Made by a program: the position numbers and the translations under genes. From the NCBI GenBank assembly GCA_947449575.1, contig CANFRV010000012.1, positions 38,380-102,379 on the forward strand: 64,000 bases of DNA, given 5' to 3'. Under the pieces are notes generated by a model. The model was given only the letters and a program-made list of their open reading frames with translations, had not been told where the DNA came from and searched no databases. Positions 34,598 to 44,477 of the stretch are shown here, in pieces. The stretch's first letter is position 1. Every line of letters starts with the position of its first letter. Source of the stretch: Flavobacteriales bacterium. Lineage in GTDB: Bacteria; Bacteroidota; Bacteroidia; Flavobacteriales_D; Crocinitomicaceae.

Positions 34598-36493
34598 TCA
34601 CATTCTTTCTGGAACATTCACACCTATTAAAAGCATAGCTGAAGCAATCACTTTTGCCACATTTTTACTTAACAAAAGTCGCATGTTTTTCAAATCCTCG
34701 TTCACTTCAATCAAGATAGGAATATTTTGATAAAATTGATTGTAGGATTTTACTAATTCAAAAATATAATTGCAAACAACCGCTGGTGAAAGTTCCCTAC
34801 CCGCCTCTTGAATAATCATTGGGTATTCCACCAAAAGTTTTATAACTTCTTTTTCCGCTAAAGCTAATTCTTGTGCTTTTACAGCAGAGGTTTCTCCACC
34901 TTTCGCCAATAATGACTTAATACGAGCATGAGCATATTGTATAAATGGTCCTGTATTTCCATTTAATTCGATGGATTCAGCTGGATCAAACATCATTCGT
35001 TTTTTCGGGTCGACTTTCAATAAATAATACTTCAAACCACCCATTCCTATTAGATTGAACAAGTCATTTTTATCTTGATCTGTCATACCTTCTAAATAGC
35101 CACGTTCCTGTGTCATTTCCTTGGCGCTTTGAACCACTTCATGCATTAAATCATCTGCATCAACGACCGTTCCTTCCCGCGACTTCATTTTACCAGAAGG
35201 TAAATCCACCATTCCGTAGGACAAATGAAAACAGTTATGCGCCCAACTATATCCTAATTTTTTTAAGATTAAAAACAACACTTTAAAATGGTAATCTTGT
35301 TCATTTCCAACTGTATATATCATTCCACTTAGGTCCGGAAAATCATTAATTCGATCAACCGCAGTTCCAACATCTTGTGTCATGTACACAGTAGTGCCAT
35401 CTGAACGAAGCACGATTTTTTCATCTAAACCGTCCGCTGTTAAATCTATCCAAACAGAACCATCCTCTTTTCTAAAGAATACTCCTTTCTCTAGACCTTC
35501 AAAAACAATATCTTTTCCTAACAGGAACGTTTCCGACTCATAATACAATTTATCAAAATCGACTCCCATACTTTTATACGTTGACGCAAAGCCATCGTAT
35601 ACCCAACTATTCATGGTTGACCATAATAAATAGGTTTGTGGATCTCTCGCTTCCCATCGTATTAGCATATCTTTCGCTTCGCGCAAAAGCGAAGTCTCAT
35701 TTTTAGCTAAATCTTTTATCTTATCGTCTATCCCTTTTAAAGCTTTGTCCTCTTTTCCTTCTTTAGACTCCGTTAATCGAATAAATTCATTGATAGATTT
35801 ACTGGAAAAACCATCTACATCCCCTTTTTCCCAATGATTTATGATTGAATTTGCCTCTGCATTAAAATGTTTATCAAATTCAACATAATATTTCCCAACT
35901 AATTTATCACCTTTTATTCCAGTATTGGAAGGTGTTTCTCGTTCACCTTTTTCATTTGTTGGTGAAAATTTCTCCCATGCTAACATACTTTTGCAAATAT
36001 GTATTCCACGATCATTTATTATTTGTGATTTGATTACTTTATGACCGTTCGCTTTCAAAATTTCAGCCACAGAATATCCTAAAAAATTATTTCTTAAATG
36101 GCCTAAATGCAAAGGCTTATTTGTGTTAGGAGATGAATATTCGACCATTATCGTTGGTTTAGAATTCGGTTTTTCAAATCCAAAATCCATCTTTTCATGA
36201 ATCATTTCCAGCTGTGAAAGCCAGTAATCATTTGAAATCACAAAATTTAAAAAACCACTAACAACCGAATAATGAGAAATAAAAGAAAGTCTTTCTTGAA
36301 GAAAATCACCTATTTTTTTCCCAGCCTCATCAGGAGAACAACGCAATACTTTCACAAATGGAAAAATAACTAAGGTTAAATCCCCTTCGACCTCTTTTCT
36401 TGTTTTTTGAAACTGAATAATAGATGCATCTATATTCACTCCAAATAGAAGTTCAGAATTTTCTAAAACTATTTTTTTTATTTGATTTTCCAT
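34598..36493 (-). CDS. argS: Arginyl-tRNA synthetase
   Basis: 631 residues from the ATG at 36493 (MENQIKKIVLEN...); an in-frame ATG at 36511 adds six residues and cannot be excluded. Class I synthetase: HIGH-type motif HLGH (SSPNTNKPLHLGHLR), KMSKS-type KMKSR (LPSGKMKSREG), the DALR anticodon-binding domain at the C-terminus, and the N-terminal Add-1 domain with EGDLTLVIFPF. Charges tRNA-Arg. It lies 37-55 bp downstream of an arginase gene on the same strand, an arrangement that may link arginine supply and use. Longer than the common ~590 residues because of inserts, which look intact. Confidence 0.97.
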   Translation of the reverse strand: MENQIKKIVLENSELLFGVNIDASIIQFQKTRKEVEGDLTLVIFPFVKVLRCSPDEAGKKIGDFLQERLSFISHYSVVSGFLNFVISNDYWLSQLEMIHEKMDFGFEKPNSKPTIMVEYSSPNTNKPLHLGHLRNNFLGYSVAEILKANGHKVIKSQIINDRGIHICKSMLAWEKFSPTNEKGERETPSNTGIKGDKLVGKYYVEFDKHFNAEANSIINHWEKGDVDGFSSKSINEFIRLTESKEGKEDKALKGIDDKIKDLAKNETSLLREAKDMLIRWEARDPQTYLLWSTMNSWVYDGFASTYKSMGVDFDKLYYESETFLLGKDIVFEGLEKGVFFRKEDGSVWIDLTADGLDEKIVLRSDGTTVYMTQDVGTAVDRINDFPDLSGMIYTVGNEQDYHFKVLFLILKKLGYSWAHNCFHLSYGMVDLPSGKMKSREGTVVDADDLMHEVVQSAKEMTQERGYLEGMTDQDKNDLFNLIGMGGLKYYLLKVDPKKRMMFDPAESIELNGNTGPFIQYAHARIKSLLAKGGETSAVKAQELALAEKEVIKLLVEYPMIIQEAGRELSPAVVCNYIFELVKSYNQFYQNIPILIEVNEDLKNMRLLLSKNVAKVIASAMLLIGVNVPERM

Positions 36494-36514
36494 AAAATGT
36501 AAGGCCTCCATATT

Positions 36515-36545
36515 TCATCGTTCTACAGTTTTTCTGCAGAGATGA
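36515..36545 (-). promoter_or_regulatory. Candidate hairpin between arginase and argS
   Basis: Minus-strand TCATC-TCTGCAG / CTGTAGA-ac-GATGA, a 12-bp stem with a two-base bulge and an A5 loop, between the arginase stop and the argS start. There is no U tract on this strand, so it is not a standard terminator. It may adjust argS expression. Confidence 0.35.
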
Positions 36546-36548
36546 TTT

Positions 36549-37502
36549 TCATTTTTCTAACTCTTCAATCACTTTTTCTACCAATTCGGCAGTTACTTCC
36601 CCCATTTTATTTGTTTTTTCATCTAAGCAAGGATTAACTTCAACAAACTCCATGCAGACCGTTTTTTCATTCCTCGAAAATAAAGTTAATAATTCCAACG
36701 CTTGTTCGGGCGTTAAACCATTATCTACAGGAGTTCCTGTTCCATGAGAAGTATACAAAGGGTCCATCGAATCAACATCAAATGAAATATAAATACAATC
36801 GCAATTATTCAATTGTTTTTCGATATCACTTACAATTTTCTGAGTGCCAAATTGATTCACTTCAGAAACGGAATGATTCTTAATCTTCAACGATTTCATG
36901 ATCTCATCCTCCTGATGTTCAGTATCTCTCACCCCAATAAAAACTAAATCCTCGGGAAGTATTTTTGGCGAAATTCCACCCATCTGCTTTAAAGTATTCC
37001 AAAAATGAATGGTTTCTGTATTCACCTCATTCACTTTACACGCAAGATTATCTTCGTTCAATGCGGTAGATAATGGCATTCCATGCAGATTTCCCGAAGG
37101 CGTTGTATAAGGAGTGTGTAAATCTGCATGTGCATCAATCCAAACAACTCCTAATCTCTTGTGTGGATAGGCAGATTTAATTCCTGCAATTGTGCCTCCG
37201 GCAGAGCCATGATCACCCGCTAAAATCAATGGAAACTGATTATTTTTTAGTATAGTTGAAACTTTTTCATTGAGTGATTCATATATTTTAACAAGACCAT
37301 CAATTCTTTTACCATGTTGAAATTGAGTAGGAAAATCTAAGAAATAATTTACTTCTTGCACTTCCTCAACAGGATGATTTCCGAAAAATGTTTTCCCATT
37401 TTTTCTAGCTGCTGTCATTATTGCTCCTGGACCTAAAGAAGCTCCTCTCGTCCCTGCACCAATTTCAGAACGATTAATTAAAAAAACGATGTCTTTACTC
37501 AT
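36549..37502 (-). CDS. rocF: Arginase
   Basis: 317 residues from the ATG at 37502; the ATG at 37535 gives a hydrophobic extension not typical of the family. Mn-dependent ureohydrolase: GDHG (96-99), DAHADLH (123-129), and SFDVDSMDP further on supply the metal ligands; SGNLHGMP with TTPSGN is closest to arginase rather than agmatinase or formimidoylglutamase. Converts arginine to ornithine and urea. It precedes argS on the same strand. Confidence 0.88.
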   Translation of the reverse strand: MSKDIVFLINRSEIGAGTRGASLGPGAIMTAARKNGKTFFGNHPVEEVQEVNYFLDFPTQFQHGKRIDGLVKIYESLNEKVSTILKNNQFPLILAGDHGSAGGTIAGIKSAYPHKRLGVVWIDAHADLHTPYTTPSGNLHGMPLSTALNEDNLACKVNEVNTETIHFWNTLKQMGGISPKILPEDLVFIGVRDTEHQEDEIMKSLKIKNHSVSEVNQFGTQKIVSDIEKQLNNCDCIYISFDVDSMDPLYTSHGTGTPVDNGLTPEQALELLTLFSRNEKTVCMEFVEVNPCLDEKTNKMGEVTAELVEKVIEELEK

Positions 37503-37689
37503 ATTAAAATAACGTAATAAGGACAAAAGTAGCAAATTATTATGATAATCTATGTCACGAGCACAAGCTAAAATCCCTATTCTTTCTGCAACTCACTTGT
37601 AATTTATATTTATTACTTTCGTACTAATAAATCTTTCTGTAACTATTTATTACAGATGTAACGATTACCCTTTTTGATATTATTTATAT

Positions 37690-38376
37690 ATGAAAGTAAC
37701 ACCTTTTTTTTATAAGATCATTTTCACTACTGCTTTAGTGATAATTATTCAAACAATCAACAGCAGTTTTGCACAAAAATATGAAGCTTTTCAAGGAACA
37801 TTGGTATATTCAATTGAAATGGCGGATACTTCCTTACAAAAGATGTTTCCTCCGACCACCATGACAATATATACAAATGACACTATTGTTCGAATAGAAA
37901 ATGAAACCAATCAATTAGGGAAGCAGATTATTATTAAACACCTGATTTTAAATAAATCAATTTTGTTAATACAAAGTGGTGAAACTCGCTATGCGATTCA
38001 AACAGATCTCTCTAAAGAACAAAATAAAATTGAAAAGGACACTCTCGAGCATGGGTATATTTTTAAGAAAAAAATAGGTACAAGAAAAATAATCAACCTA
38101 AAAGCGAATCGAATGAATGTTACATTGATTGGTCAAAAAAAATCTATTGAAATTCTTTATCTAAAACATTTCTCACCTAAATATATCGATGCTTTTGAAG
38201 GAATACCTGGTTTACCTGTTCGATATTACATAAATACGGAAGATGGAGTTATGGTGTATACATTAATTCACATGGAAAAGAAAAAACTAAATAGGGACCT
38301 TTTCGGAGTGCCCAACGATTACAAAAAAGTCAGTTTTGATCAATTTTTAGAAGAAGTGATGCGTTCAAAAAAATAA
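37690..38376 (+). CDS. Exported GLPGLI-like protein, hypothetical
   Basis: 228 residues: signal peptide (about 1-28, ending SFA before Q), then a beta-rich domain. The C-terminal GIPGLPVRYYI motif is reminiscent of GLPGLI/DUF4412-type periplasmic or surface proteins in Bacteroidota, which are frequent but uncharacterised. It stands alone, 226 bp before ftsK. Function unknown. Confidence 0.6.
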   Translation: MKVTPFFYKIIFTTALVIIIQTINSSFAQKYEAFQGTLVYSIEMADTSLQKMFPPTTMTIYTNDTIVRIENETNQLGKQIIIKHLILNKSILLIQSGETRYAIQTDLSKEQNKIEKDTLEHGYIFKKKIGTRKIINLKANRMNVTLIGQKKSIEILYLKHFSPKYIDAFEGIPGLPVRYYINTEDGVMVYTLIHMEKKKLNRDLFGVPNDYKKVSFDQFLEEVMRSKK

Positions 38377-38601
38377 TTTCCCATTTATGAAACCACATGT
38401 AAGGTATTTCCCCACTGATTCAACCATTCTCTTAATGATGCTTCTGTGAGGTATTGATATGTATTTGTGGGGAAAAATATTTTCAAATGATTTAAATATT
38501 TAAACTCTTCTGTTAATAACATTCCTTTGTTTATACTATAAGCTAATATCAATTTTAGCAGGCTAATTCTTAATTAACTTCGTAAGATATTTTTCATAAA
38601 A

Positions 38602-41145
38602 ATGGCTCAAGAAAACGAATATAAAAGTAAAGACACTGTCAATGAAACCTTTTCAGAACAATCTTCTACTAATAAGGAGAATAAAAGTTCTCTAAGTAAA
38701 AACCCATTTAAGAATCTCTCTGAGCGCTTTGATAAAAAGAAATTTCGAAGTATCCTGGGTGTTACGATGATACTATTTTCATTCTATTTTTTCTTAGCAT
38801 GTGTTTCATACTTATTTACTTGGCAAGAGGATCAAGATCGTGTTGCTAATAAAACGTTAATTACATTTTTATTTGAATCTAGCGACGTTCCTGTTGAAAA
38901 TTGGTTAGGAAAATTTGGTGCGTGGTCTTCGCATTTACTTATTTATAGGTGGTTTGGCCTTTCTTCAGTGGGTCTTTGTTTTTTACTTTTTATTTCTGGC
39001 GTCAGAACTCTTTTAAATATCATCTTGTTACCCATTCAAAAAACCTATGCTGTGACCCTTCTTTTCATGGTATGGTTATCCTTATTTTTAGGCTTTTTTT
39101 CCGGGAAAATAAACTATTTAGGTGGTTTATTTGGGTATCAGGTCAATCACTGGCTTAAAGTTTCAATTGGACCATTTGGTGCTTTTCTTCTCATTGCGGT
39201 GTTATTTTATGTGGTGCTTGTCATTCTTTTTAATCCGAACTTCAAACAATTCTTTGGGAAACTATTTAATAGAAAGGAATCCGACTTGGAAGAATTAACT
39301 CCTGGACCTAATTCAATGAAGCCAGATTTTAACGATTTACATGTAATTAATACGATCAAAGAGGAGGAAATTGAAAAAGAAAATATAACTAAACCTGTTC
39401 TTTTTGATGAAGAAGAGATTAATGATGATTTTTACGATGGTTCTGAATTGGAAATTTTGGTGAAAGAACCGGCGAAAAAAGAAACGTTCGTTGCCGATGA
39501 TTTTGAAATTGAAATACCAGAAGATGCAGATTCTGAACCTGTTTTATCTGACGATGAAGGATTTACCGTTATCAAACCAAAAACAGAAGAAATTCTAAGT
39601 GATTCTGAATTAGATGATTTACGAAAAGAATACGGAGATTATGATCCAACTTTAGATCTTGCAAGTTATGTACTCCCTCCGATAGATCTCTTAAAAGATT
39701 ACGGTAGAAGTGGTATCAATATTAATAAACAAGAATTAGAAGATAATAAGAATAAAATTGTTGAAACTCTTTCACATTATAAAATTGATATTGCAAAAAT
39801 TAAAGCGACGGTGGGACCAACGGTTACGCTCTATGAAATAGTTCCTGCGCCAGGTGTTCGGATTTCGAAGATAAAAAACTTAGAAGATGATATTGCTTTA
39901 AGCTTAAGTGCGTTAGGAATTCGTATTATTGCTCCAATTCCAGGAAAAGGGACTATTGGGATAGAAGTGCCAAATAGTAATCCAGAAATGGTTCCCATGA
40001 GAACATTGATTGCCTCTGAAAAATTTCAAAACTGTGATTACGAATTACCTATTGTTTTAGGAAAAACAATTACCAATGAAACCTACATGTTCGATCTCAC
40101 CAAAATGCCCCATTTATTGGTAGCTGGAGCGACTGGACAAGGTAAATCTGTTGGATTAAATGCAATACTTGTTTCTATATTATATAAAAAACATCCAGCA
40201 CAAGTAAAATTCGTATTAATTGACCCTAAGAAAGTGGAGTTAACTTTATTCAATCGAATTGAGCGACACTTTTTAGCAAAACTACCGGGGGAAGGAGATG
40301 CGATTATCACTGACACGTCTAAAGTGGTCAATACAATGAATTCGCTCTGTATTGAAATGGACAACCGATATGAATTATTGAAAGACGCTCAAGTTCGGAC
40401 CATCAAGGAATACAATGTTAAATTTATTGCGCGAAAATTAAACCCTGAAAAAGGACACAGATACCTGCCTTATATTGTCGTATTAATTGACGAATTCGCC
40501 GATTTAATTATGACAGCTGGAAAAGAAATCGAACATCCAATAGCTCGTATTGCCCAGTTGGCTAGAGCCATCGGAATTCACTTAATAGTCGCTACTCAGA
40601 GACCATCTGTGAATGTAATCACGGGTATGATCAAAGCGAATTTCCCCGCTCGTATTGCTTTTAGGGTACTTTCCAAGATTGACTCTAGAACTATTCTTGA
40701 TGGATCAGGAGCAGATCAACTAATTGGACGTGGAGACATGTTAATTATGAATGGTTCTGAATTAATACGCTTACAATGCGGATTTGTGGATACGCCAGAG
40801 GTCGATGCGATTTGTGCATTTATTGGAGATCAGCGAGCATATCCTGAAGCATTAATTCTACCAGAATATTCTGCCGAAGGGAGCGATAATGACAGTGAAT
40901 TTGATACCAATGAATTAGATCCAATGTTCGCAGATGCAGCTAGAATTGTCGTGTTACATCAACAAGGATCTGCCTCTTTATTGCAAAGAAAATTGAAACT
41001 GGGATATAACCGTGCAGGAAGAATTGTCGATCAATTAGAAGGAATGGGAATCATTGGGCCATTCCAAGGCAGTAAAGCAAGAGATGTATTATATGCTGAT
41101 GTGCAATCGTTAGATGAATTACTGTCTCAAAAAAATATTTTTTAG
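38602..41145 (+). CDS. ftsK: DNA translocase FtsK
   Basis: 847 residues: four membrane helices at the N-terminus (about 50-205), an acidic linker (about 230-330), and the motor domain with Walker A GATGQGKS at 509-516, Walker B (PYIVVLIDEFADLIM), and a C-terminal winged helix (gamma domain, ARIVVLHQQGSASLLQRKLKLGYNRAGRIVDQLE split over adjacent helices). It pumps chromosome termini through the septum and activates dimer resolution. A -7-like TAACTTCG lies 20 nt before the ATG. Confidence 0.97.
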   Translation: MAQENEYKSKDTVNETFSEQSSTNKENKSSLSKNPFKNLSERFDKKKFRSILGVTMILFSFYFFLACVSYLFTWQEDQDRVANKTLITFLFESSDVPVENWLGKFGAWSSHLLIYRWFGLSSVGLCFLLFISGVRTLLNIILLPIQKTYAVTLLFMVWLSLFLGFFSGKINYLGGLFGYQVNHWLKVSIGPFGAFLLIAVLFYVVLVILFNPNFKQFFGKLFNRKESDLEELTPGPNSMKPDFNDLHVINTIKEEEIEKENITKPVLFDEEEINDDFYDGSELEILVKEPAKKETFVADDFEIEIPEDADSEPVLSDDEGFTVIKPKTEEILSDSELDDLRKEYGDYDPTLDLASYVLPPIDLLKDYGRSGININKQELEDNKNKIVETLSHYKIDIAKIKATVGPTVTLYEIVPAPGVRISKIKNLEDDIALSLSALGIRIIAPIPGKGTIGIEVPNSNPEMVPMRTLIASEKFQNCDYELPIVLGKTITNETYMFDLTKMPHLLVAGATGQGKSVGLNAILVSILYKKHPAQVKFVLIDPKKVELTLFNRIERHFLAKLPGEGDAIITDTSKVVNTMNSLCIEMDNRYELLKDAQVRTIKEYNVKFIARKLNPEKGHRYLPYIVVLIDEFADLIMTAGKEIEHPIARIAQLARAIGIHLIVATQRPSVNVITGMIKANFPARIAFRVLSKIDSRTILDGSGADQLIGRGDMLIMNGSELIRLQCGFVDTPEVDAICAFIGDQRAYPEALILPEYSAEGSDNDSEFDTNELDPMFADAARIVVLHQQGSASLLQRKLKLGYNRAGRIVDQLEGMGIIGPFQGSKARDVLYADVQSLDELLSQKNIF

Positions 41146-41237
41146 AAACTCTCATCCTAAATCATGACAGAATGTCAATCCAAAAGATTGGTATAGCATT
41201 TGAATAAAAGTTAGTACATTTAATAAAAATAAAGAAA

Positions 41238-41813
41238 ATGAAAAAATCGTATATTATTTTAGGAAGTATTTTACTCTTTGTATTGATTATATTTATGACA
41301 TACAGATCATCGTATAATACCGCAATTGGTTTTCAAGAAACTGTTGATCAAAGTTGGGGTAATGTTCAAACAACGTATCAAAGAAGAGCTGATTTAATTC
41401 CTCAGCTGTTGGAAACAGTAAAAGGGGCTGCAGCCAATGAAAAAGATATTTTAACGAAAGTGACAAATGCTAGAGCTGGAATAACAGGTATCAATGATGA
41501 TATTTTAAATGCAAAAAACCCGCAGCAAATGGAACTAGCTGGTAGAAAAATAAATACAGCGATTAATTTAGCATTTGAAGCATATCCTCAAATTCGTTCA
41601 ACGGAAAACTTCGGCATTTTTCAGACTCAATTAGAAGGGACAGAAAATAGAATCAATAAATCTCGTCAAGATTACAATGAGTCAATAAAATTATACAATA
41701 CTCATATTAGAGGTTTTTTGAATAGCATGTTTTTAAATCCAACAACATTTCCTAAGAAAGAAGCTTTTGCAGCTTCAGCGGGCTCTGAAAATGCACCAAA
41801 AGTTAAATTTTAA
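41238..41813 (+). CDS. lemA: LemA family protein
   Basis: 191 residues with one N-terminal membrane helix (about 5-23) and the LemA helical bundle: WGNVQTTYQRRADLIPQLLETVKG, then KNPQQMELAG, IRSTENFGIFQTQLEGTENRI and a C-terminal FNSMFLNPTTFPKKEAF. Anchored in a membrane; function in bacteria is unresolved. Here it is followed closely by two TPM-domain genes, an arrangement seen in many Bacteroidota, which suggests they act together. Confidence 0.93.
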   Translation: MKKSYIILGSILLFVLIIFMTYRSSYNTAIGFQETVDQSWGNVQTTYQRRADLIPQLLETVKGAAANEKDILTKVTNARAGITGINDDILNAKNPQQMELAGRKINTAINLAFEAYPQIRSTENFGIFQTQLEGTENRINKSRQDYNESIKLYNTHIRGFLNSMFLNPTTFPKKEAFAASAGSENAPKVKF

Positions 41814-41829
41814 TTTAATCAGATTCTAT

Positions 41830-41858
41830 AGCGGTTTATCATAAACAAGTAAACCGCT
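41830..41858 (+). terminator. Hairpin between lemA and the TPM gene
   Basis: A perfect 9-bp stem AGCGGTTTA/TAAACCGCT with an 11-nt loop, 13 nt before the next ATG. It has no clean T run, so it may be a partial terminator or processing site rather than a full stop. Confidence 0.5.
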
Positions 41859-41871
41859 TATTTATAATAAA

Positions 41872-42309
41872 ATGAATATTAAAGATTTTTTCACGGACAC
41901 GCAGCAGAAATCAATTCAACTTGCAATTGAAAATGCAGAACTAAACACTTCAGGTGAATTAAGAGTGCACATAGACTCTAAATGTACAGGAGAAGTTTTA
42001 TTAGTGGCAAAAAAAACCTTTGAGAAGCTTAAAATGCACAAAACAGAATTACGCAATGGAGTGCTGTTCTACCTTGCATTGGAAAATAAAAAATTTGCTG
42101 TAATTGGTGATAAAGGAATTAATGACGCAGTAGAATCTACATTTTGGGACTCTATTATAAATACAATGGCAAACGAGTTTAAACGAGAACAGTTTACAGT
42201 TGGACTTTGTCAAGGTATTGAAATGGCTGGTGAAAAGTTAAAAAAGCACTTTCCATACCAAAAAGATGATACAAATGAATTACCAAACGATATTTCATTT
42301 GAAGATTAA
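41872..42309 (+). CDS. TPM domain protein, cytosolic-type
   Basis: 145 residues. N-terminal ELNTSGELRVHIDSKCTGEVLLVAKKTFEKLKMHKTELRNGVLFYLALENKKFAVIGDKGI (pieces of the TPM/MOLO-1 domain), then a C-terminal helix region. There is no signal peptide or membrane helix, unlike most TPM proteins. It lies between lemA and a longer TPM protein. The role is unknown; the family is named for photosystem assembly and MOLO-1 proteins. Confidence 0.8.
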   Translation: MNIKDFFTDTQQKSIQLAIENAELNTSGELRVHIDSKCTGEVLLVAKKTFEKLKMHKTELRNGVLFYLALENKKFAVIGDKGINDAVESTFWDSIINTMANEFKREQFTVGLCQGIEMAGEKLKKHFPYQKDDTNELPNDISFED

Positions 42310-42341
42310 CAGAACAGATTAATAGCACTAATTTTTAGTAA

Positions 42342-43118
42342 ATGTTTATAAAATATTTCTTTCTTCTCCTTGTATCATCATTAACTCTCTTTTCGAGCTT
42401 TGGGCAAAAAGATATTATTCCTGCGTCTACAAATAAACTTGTCAATAATTTTTCAAAAACGTTTCCTGATCTTTTCTCTCAACAAGAACAAAAATTATTA
42501 GAACAAAAAATAGAAAATTTTGCAGCAGCTACTTCTAATCAAATTGTTATCGTAATAATTGATGATCTAGGCGGCTACGAACCAGTCGAATTTGCAACTG
42601 AACTTGGTGAAAAATGGAAAATTGGACAGGAAAAAAAAGACAATGGAATTGTTATTTTAATAAAACCAACAGGAACCAAAGGAGATCGTAAATACTTTAT
42701 TGCTCCTGGAAAAGGGCTTGAAGGTGCTATTCCAGATGGAGTTTGTCGTGAAATTGAAGATAATGAATTACTCCCCCATCTAAAAAACAAAGAATATTAT
42801 GCGGCGTTGGATAAAACAACAGATGTATTAATGGCTTTAGCAAAAGGAGAATACAATTCAAAAACATATAGCAAAAAACACAACCAAGGTTCAATGCTAA
42901 AAATCATTATTATACTAATTATTATTATCGTTGTCTTTATTTTTTCATCCAAAAGAGGTGGAGGAAATGGGATGACCATGGGAGCAGGAGGTATTTTCTT
43001 TGGGGGTGGTTTTGGTAGTGGTTTTGGCGGCGGTTCTTCAGGGTCTGGAGGCGGTGGCGGTTTTGGTGGTTTTGGCGGCGGTGGATTTGGCGGTGGCGGA
43101 TCTGGCGGAAGTTGGTAA
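42342..43118 (+). CDS. TPM domain protein, YgcG-like, Gly-rich tail
   Basis: 258 residues: signal peptide (1-21), TPM domain (about 45-175, with ATSNQIVIVIIDDLGGYEPVEFATELGEKWKIGQEKKDNGIVILI as separate strands and helices), one membrane helix (about 186-203), and a Gly/Ser-rich tail (205-258) ending SGGSW. This is the usual YgcG layout: a periplasmic domain anchored in the membrane with a flexible cytoplasmic tail. Last gene of the lemA cluster. Confidence 0.88.
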   Translation: MFIKYFFLLLVSSLTLFSSFGQKDIIPASTNKLVNNFSKTFPDLFSQQEQKLLEQKIENFAAATSNQIVIVIIDDLGGYEPVEFATELGEKWKIGQEKKDNGIVILIKPTGTKGDRKYFIAPGKGLEGAIPDGVCREIEDNELLPHLKNKEYYAALDKTTDVLMALAKGEYNSKTYSKKHNQGSMLKIIIILIIIIVVFIFSSKRGGGNGMTMGAGGIFFGGGFGSGFGGGSSGSGGGGGFGGFGGGGFGGGGSGGSW

Positions 43119-43195
43119 TTTATTAATTTTGGATTATTAACCTGCTTAAGTTCGATGTTAAATTACTGAAAAAGATAAAACTTCAACATCAAAAA

Positions 43196-44416
43196 TCATA
43201 CATTTTTCCCAGCAATAAATCCTGTAGTCCATGCGGCTTGAAAACTAAATCCACCTGTAACACCATCAATATCTAAAACTTCTCCCGCAAAAAACAATCC
43301 CGGAACAACTTTGCTTTCCATCGTACTTGAATCAACTTGTTCTAATGAGACACCGCCAGCGGTAACAAATTCTTCCTTAAAAGTTGTTTTTCCATCCACC
43401 TCATAGCGATCATTAAGTAGATTATTGATTAGTTTATTGATTCCTTTTTTACCCACTTCGTTCCATCTTCTTTCGGGATTGATCTCCGTTTTTTCAAGGA
43501 TGAAAACCCATAATCGATTCGTCATTGGAAACGGATTAAAATTACAAACCATTTTTGCCCCGTTTTGGTCCACAATTTTTAGAATCTCATTTCGAAGTTC
43601 ATCTTCCTTGCGTTCATTGAGCCAGTTAACCAAGATATAAAATTTATACTTTTTTTCAGCTAAAATTCGTGCACCCCATGCTGATAATTTCAAAATTGCA
43701 GGGCCACTCATTCCCCAATGTGTCACGAGCAATGGACCTTTTCCAATTAATTTAGTCCCTTCAATTTTCACTGTACATTCTTCCACTACATTTCCCATTA
43801 GTTTGCAAATAGGATTTGAAGGCATATTGAACGTAAATAAAGAAGGCAATGGATCAACGATTGTGTGGCCTAGTTTCTCTAGCCATTCTAAACTTATTCT
43901 TTTAGGATGTCCGCCTGTGGTAACAATTACTTTATCAACAAGGAACTCGTCATTTAAAGATTTTAATAGAAACAAATTATCCTTTCGAATTTCAATTTCA
44001 TGAATACCCGATTGCATTTTTACTTCTATATTTTTCTGTTTTGCCTCTTTTAAGAAACAATCAATAATAGATTGCGATTGATTTGATTGAGGGAATACAC
44101 AATTTTCAGCCAAAATATCTAAAGGAACATTTCGTTCAATAAACCAATCCATTGTAGATTTAGCATTAAACTGTTCAAACGCTTTTCTCAAAAATGCACC
44201 TCCTCTTGGATAAAAAGAAGACAACTCTTTGTTATCAAAACAGGCATTTGTTACATTGCAACGTCCACCACCTGATATTTTCACCTTTGAAAGGACTTTA
44301 GCTGATTTTTCGAAAATGGTCACCGTATAATCAGGAAAATGCTGTTTAACGGAAATTGCCGCGAAGAAACCAGCTGCACCGCCGCCAATAATTCCTATAT
44401 TCATTTTTTTGATCAT
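43196..44416 (-). CDS. HI0933/BaiN-family FAD-dependent oxidoreductase
   Basis: 406 residues. N-terminal Rossmann motif GGGAAGFFAA, KVKISGGGRCNVTN, TTGGHPKRI and the C-terminal FAGEVLDIDGVTGGFSFQAAWTTG identify the HI0933/YhiN family of flavoproteins; Clostridium BaiN is a bile-acid reductase of this group. The physiological substrate here is unknown. Start at 44416; the ATG at 44404 is equally close to the Rossmann motif. Monocistronic, cytosolic. Confidence 0.9.
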   Translation of the reverse strand: MIKKMNIGIIGGGAAGFFAAISVKQHFPDYTVTIFEKSAKVLSKVKISGGGRCNVTNACFDNKELSSFYPRGGAFLRKAFEQFNAKSTMDWFIERNVPLDILAENCVFPQSNQSQSIIDCFLKEAKQKNIEVKMQSGIHEIEIRKDNLFLLKSLNDEFLVDKVIVTTGGHPKRISLEWLEKLGHTIVDPLPSLFTFNMPSNPICKLMGNVVEECTVKIEGTKLIGKGPLLVTHWGMSGPAILKLSAWGARILAEKKYKFYILVNWLNERKEDELRNEILKIVDQNGAKMVCNFNPFPMTNRLWVFILEKTEINPERRWNEVGKKGINKLINNLLNDRYEVDGKTTFKEEFVTAGGVSLEQVDSSTMESKVVPGLFFAGEVLDIDGVTGGFSFQAAWTTGFIAGKNV

Positions 44417-44477
44417 TCTAAGAAACTATTTTGAACATCAAAACTGAATACTTTTTTCTATTATGAAAGAATCTGTA

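Noticed and set aside
43119..43195. Terminator between the YgcG-like and HI0933 genes
   Set aside because: The only pairing found (GATGTT/AACATC) has a loop of about 26 nt and no T run.
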